From Hymenobacter daecheongensis DSM 21074 (GTDB lineage Bacteria; Bacteroidota; Bacteroidia; Cytophagales; Hymenobacteraceae): DNA of 64,000 bases. This document shows positions 61,457 to 64,000 of the stretch, in pieces. Every line of letters starts with the position of its first letter. Position 1 is the first letter of the stretch. Where the stretch lies: positions 186,001-250,000 of the forward strand of contig NZ_FQYN01000006.1 in assembly GCF_900141805.1 (NCBI RefSeq), given 5' to 3'. A program made the translations under genes and the position numbers. Below the pieces are notes generated by a model. The model worked only from the letters and a program-made list of their open reading frames with translations, was not told where the DNA came from and ran no database searches.

Positions 61457-61471
61457 GCGCTCCCTCCTGGG
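61457..61471. other. Right attachment core (att), shared with a second element
   Basis: Exact copy of the 15-bp core at 36466-36480. Flanked on the left by ACCGGGGGCA pairs and on the right by the mirrored pair TCGTCCCGGT. Confidence 0.8.
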
Positions 61472-61518
61472 TGCGTAATAACCGCTTAAAAACGCAATAA
61501 AGGTGCTTTATTAAAATT

Positions 61519-61540
61519 TCGTCCCGGTTTTCGTCCCGGT
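61519..61540 (-). repeat. Paired TCGTCCCGGT arm-type sites, spacing 12
   Basis: Copies at 61519 and 61531. On the minus strand ACCGGGACGA, which shares ACCGGG and the 12-bp spacing with the sites on the other side of the core. Confidence 0.6.
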
Positions 61541-61570
61541 TAACGACAGGAATTTCATGGCCAAATTCCT

Positions 61571-61592
61571 GAGGCTCCCTGCAGGGAGCCTC
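61571..61592 (-). terminator. Palindrome after S24 repressor gene
   Basis: GAGGCTCCCT and AGGGAGCCTC form a 22-bp perfect palindrome. A third GAGGCTCCCT lies at 61603-61612. It is 22 nt beyond the repressor stop. Confidence 0.7.
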
Positions 61593-61614
61593 AATCTATT
61601 GTGAGGCTCCCTGG

Positions 61615-62355
61615 CTATTCCACCCTTCCCCGGATAATATCCACCACCTTCCACAGGCCGCGAATATCCTCCCCCGCTACAGTCAGCATCCCGGCCTTGG
61701 GGTTATCCGAGTGCAGCACCAACTGATGCTTGGTCAGCAGGTCATTGTCCTTGATGCGTTTTATCGTCAACTGGTTGCCAAACGCCGCCACATAGACCCC
61801 GCTCACGATATACTTGATGTCGGCCATCGGCACCGGCGTTACCGCCACCAGCATCCCGGCCCGTAGCTGCGGCTCCATCGAGTCGCCGTCAATCTCAAAC
61901 ACCACCGTACCGGCCTTGCGCAGTTCGGGGCTGGGGTTGTAAATCCGCATGGTCTGGTACTGGCCGTAGTCGCCTTCGGCCGCAATCAGTTCCACGAAGC
62001 CCGCCCGCACCGGTACCGGAATAAAAGGGCATTCGATGTGGTCAGCGTCCGCAAACTTGCCAAACACGACAACCTCGCCACCTCCCGTGCCGGAGTCGTC
62101 CATCGGGCCGCCGCCGAACCAAAGCCAGTTGCGGCTAACCTCCAGCTCCGAGACAATGGTTTCCAGCACCTCAGTGCTCGGCTGGTGCCGCCCGCCTTCC
62201 AGCTGTGCTACCGTAGGCCGTGAAATACCCAGCAGGTCAGCCATCTGCTGCTGCGTCAGCCCACGGGCCTGGCGAACAACCTTCAGCCGCTCCGCCATGC
62301 TCAGTTCCGGCAACGGACTAACTGAGCTTATTTTTTTGCGTTCCACTGTAGTCAT
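61615..62355 (-). CDS. LexA/CI-like repressor with S24 protease domain
   Basis: 246 aa. XRE HTH at residues 18-75 (LKVVRQARGLTQQQMADLLGISRPTVAQLEGG). The C-terminal S24 domain has nucleophile Ser in FEIDGDSMEPQL and general-base Lys in QLTIKRIKDND. Such repressors self-cleave under DNA damage to trigger prophage induction. Divergent from the small HTH gene across a compact operator. Confidence 0.93.
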   Translation of the reverse strand: MTTVERKKISSVSPLPELSMAERLKVVRQARGLTQQQMADLLGISRPTVAQLEGGRHQPSTEVLETIVSELEVSRNWLWFGGGPMDDSGTGGGEVVVFGKFADADHIECPFIPVPVRAGFVELIAAEGDYGQYQTMRIYNPSPELRKAGTVVFEIDGDSMEPQLRAGMLVAVTPVPMADIKYIVSGVYVAAFGNQLTIKRIKDNDLLTKHQLVLHSDNPKAGMLTVAGEDIRGLWKVVDIIRGRVE

Positions 62356-62356
62356 T

Positions 62357-62388
62357 TTGCAACATTTGGTAACTATTACCTACATTTG
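62357..62388 (+). promoter_or_regulatory. Promoter with operator in its spacer
   Basis: TTG at 62357-62359, a spacer of exactly 21 nt and TACATTTG at 62381-62388 give a full Bacteroidota promoter for the HTH gene. The palindrome GGTAACTATTACC (62368-62380) fills the spacer, and a further GGTAAC half-site lies at 62409-62414. Ideal position for repression by the S24 protein. Confidence 0.8.
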
Positions 62389-62428
62389 GGCGTCATGTCT
62401 CCAACAAAGGTAACATATCAAAACTAAA

Positions 62429-62653
62429 ATGCAACCAATTGAAACCACAGCTACGCCGGCCGACCTGCGTTTGTTGCTTCCCCACGGAGCAATTGCCGAC
62501 ATCGCCCGCAACCTGAAAATGTCCCACACGGCCGTTTCCAAGGCCCTGCAGAAGGCCCGGCCGGCACACCCCGCGGTGGCCGAGGCCATCCGCCTCATCA
62601 AGGAAGCCGGCAGCCAGGCCGTGCTGCACGACCTCAACCTGCTCAATCAATAG
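62429..62653 (+). CDS. Small HTH protein (Cro-like position), second element
   Basis: 74 aa. LPHGAIADIARNLKMSHTAVSKALQKARPAHPAVAEAIRLIKEAG is a helix-turn-helix that aligns with the product of 38641-38856. First rightward gene of the second element, controlled by the promoter at 62357-62388. Confidence 0.85.
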   Translation: MQPIETTATPADLRLLLPHGAIADIARNLKMSHTAVSKALQKARPAHPAVAEAIRLIKEAGSQAVLHDLNLLNQ

Positions 62654-62680
62654 CCCACTCGCCTTACCGTCCCTTTCGTT

Positions 62681-63067
62681 ATGATGCTCCTTATAAAAGC
62701 CGACCAGCATTACCCCCGCCGCCCGCTGCCCCCGGCGCCCTACCTGCTCGAAGAGCCCCGTGCGGCCACGGCCGCCCTGGAGGCCGCCATCCGGGCCTGC
62801 CCCAAAAACAAATTCACCGCCAAGTACCCCCGCCCGACCTATGCCCAGCGCTACGATTTGGGCGAGGCCCTGGATAGTCCCTACCTGACCTACCGCGAAG
62901 CTGTGTGGGTAGAGCTGTGGCGCTATGAGTTCGACGCCGACACCGCCACCCAGGTGCTCACGCAGCTGCAGCACATCATTGCCCACCGCAAGGCTTCCGG
63001 TGTAGCCCTAGTGTACCATCAGGGACGCTGCTTTTTCCCCGAGTTCCCCACGTCCCCGCAGCCATGA
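62681..63067 (+). CDS. Hypothetical protein, second element
   Basis: 128 aa. YLLEEPRAATAALEAAIRACPKNKFTAKYPRPTYAQRYDLGEAL and LTQLQHIIAHRKASGVALVYHQGRCFF; no family recognised. 27 nt after the HTH gene; the stop overlaps the next start (ATGA). Confidence 0.7.
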   Translation: MMLLIKADQHYPRRPLPPAPYLLEEPRAATAALEAAIRACPKNKFTAKYPRPTYAQRYDLGEALDSPYLTYREAVWVELWRYEFDADTATQVLTQLQHIIAHRKASGVALVYHQGRCFFPEFPTSPQP

Positions 63068-63450
63068 CGGAGCTAACCACTACCACTCCCGACGGTCTGC
63101 ATATCACCGTGCGGATGCCCGACAACCACGCCTGGGTGCGCGAGTCGCTGGAAAAGGCCTGCGCCGCCGAGGCCCGCCGCCAGCTGGCCGACACGCCCAC
63201 CCCGGACCCTGCCTACGCCGTACCCCGCGCCGCCGACATCCTCGACCTGCACCCCGAAACGCTGCGCGACTACATGCGCCTGCCCGACCATCACCCGCGC
63301 CGCCTGCACTACATGCCCGGCGAGTCCAGCCGCGGCGACCGGATTCTCCTCTCGCAGATTCACGACTGGCAGCGCCGCAACCGCACTGATGCCACCCTGG
63401 CCACCGCGCCGGCCGCCCGCGTCCGGGGCCGCCGTCCCGCCGGCCAGTAG
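63064..63450 (+). CDS. Putative DNA-binding protein, second element
   Basis: 128 aa. The middle AVPRAADILDLHPETLRDYMRLPDHHPRRLHYMPG has an excisionase/helix-turn-helix look, followed by ILLSQIHDWQRRN and an Arg/Pro/Ala tail. Occupies the same operon position as the excisionase-like gene at 38861-39187 of the first element. Confidence 0.65.
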   Translation: MTELTTTTPDGLHITVRMPDNHAWVRESLEKACAAEARRQLADTPTPDPAYAVPRAADILDLHPETLRDYMRLPDHHPRRLHYMPGESSRGDRILLSQIHDWQRRNRTDATLATAPAARVRGRRPAGQ

Positions 63451-63518
63451 CCCCAGCCTCTTTCATTCCAACATCAACCGCCGACAGCCGCTGCCGGCAC
63501 AATACCCCGTTCCCGCTC

Positions 63519-64000
63519 ATGTCCCAGCTACTTCCCGTCGTCGGCCCCGACAGCCCCGAAACCCGCTCCATCATCACCATTCAGAAGGTCAAAGTCAAAG
63601 ACCAGCACCTCACCTGCGAATTCATCGAGCAGCGCAGTGAGGAAGCGCCACCCCGTGCTTTTGCGCTTACCTGCACCGAGCAGGTACACCCCGACCTGAC
63701 CCACGCGCTGAGCCGCCTGGTGCCGCACCTCTGCCTGCTGGCCGAGCAGCTGACCGAGACAACCGACTACTGGCCCGACGAGTCCGAAGAGCTGCCCACG
63801 CTATTCGAGCCATTCACCGTCACCGGCTTCTCGATGGGCCGCAACCAGGGCGGCGTTACCCTCATCGGTCAGCGCGAGCTGGCCGCCGGCCGCGTGCTCA
63901 ACCTGACTACACCCTACCAATCGTTCGACGACGAGCAGGCCAGCTACCCCTACACCGGCCTGCTGGAAACCACGCTGGCCACGGCCCTGGTCGAAGTCGA
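63519..64000 (+). CDS. Hypothetical protein, partial at window end
   Basis: At least 160 aa from ATG 63519 (MSQLLPVVGPDSPETRSIIT), still open at base 64000. Contains FEPFTVTGFSMGRNQGGVTLIGQRELAAG, a pattern resembling phage-encoded beta-rich proteins, but no family was named. Last visible gene of the rightward operon. Confidence 0.7.
   Translation, partial: MSQLLPVVGPDSPETRSIITIQKVKVKDQHLTCEFIEQRSEEAPPRAFALTCTEQVHPDLTHALSRLVPHLCLLAEQLTETTDYWPDESEELPTLFEPFTVTGFSMGRNQGGVTLIGQRELAAGRVLNLTTPYQSFDDEQASYPYTGLLETTLATALVEV

Noticed and set aside
61457..61560. tRNA or tmRNA gene as the integration target
   Set aside because: The core followed by a hairpin suggested an RNA 3' end on the minus strand, but no T-arm, anticodon arm or cloverleaf could be drawn at either core copy.

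Overview
The window looks like a chromosomal segment of a high-GC Bacteroidota, most like Hymenobacter or a close relative. Reasons: TonB-dependent receptor with a CarboxypepD-reg N-terminus, a type IX secretion C-terminal sorting domain, LytTR regulators paired with LytS-type kinases, Bacteroidota-style promoters (TTG, about 21 nt, TAnnTTTG), and the small SSC-lipoprotein family. The species assignment is inference; no rRNA or tRNA gene was recognised.

Region 1 (1-18153) holds two adjacent RiPP loci. On the minus strand, 9075 down to about 2713 is a streptolysin-S-like thiazole/oxazole-modified peptide (TOMM) operon. It runs: a 41-aa Cys-rich precursor (8950-9075), a SagC-like E1/leader-binding protein, a SagD-like YcaO cyclodehydratase, a SagB-like dehydrogenase, an ABC ATPase and permease, and a small M50-like membrane metalloprotease. 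Two related exported repeat proteins and a LytTR two-component pair follow in the same direction (the regulator is cut by the window start). Diverging from it is a TonB-dependent receptor. Next come an XRE regulator, a second LytTR/kinase pair, a class I lanthipeptide precursor (14314-14460) overlapping a degenerate receiver-like protein, and a full-length LanB dehydratase. No LanC, transporter or protease accompanies the lanthipeptide.

Region 2 (18194-36457) is ordinary chromosome: YihY protein, threonine degradation (tdh, kbl), patatin, Sua5, folP-cdaA, DoxX, DppB-type permease, shikimate kinase, a fatty-acid hydroxylase, a T9SS cargo protein and a small lipoprotein. Intergenic spaces here carry several palindromic repeats of about 100-140 bp; one has 39-bp perfect inverted arms and an 8-bp target duplication.

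Region 3 (36466-61471) is an integrated element bounded by a 15-bp direct repeat. It has tyrosine integrase, repressor, small HTH, excisionase-like protein, replication protein, DnaB helicase and resolvase, but no virion genes, so it resembles a phage satellite. Its cargo is a minus-strand defence block of about 15.6 kb: half-HsdS, Cas2-like protein, HsdM, HsdS, a coiled-coil membrane protein, a PD-(D/E)xK-like protein, an unknown protein, HsdR, an M48/YgjP metalloprotease, a membrane protein, McrB and McrC. An AlbA_2/Schlafen-type protein sits at the right edge.

Region 4 (61472-64000) begins what appears to be a second, tandem element at the same attachment core. It has an S24 repressor, a divergent small HTH paralogous to the one in the first element, and three more genes, the last cut by the window end.
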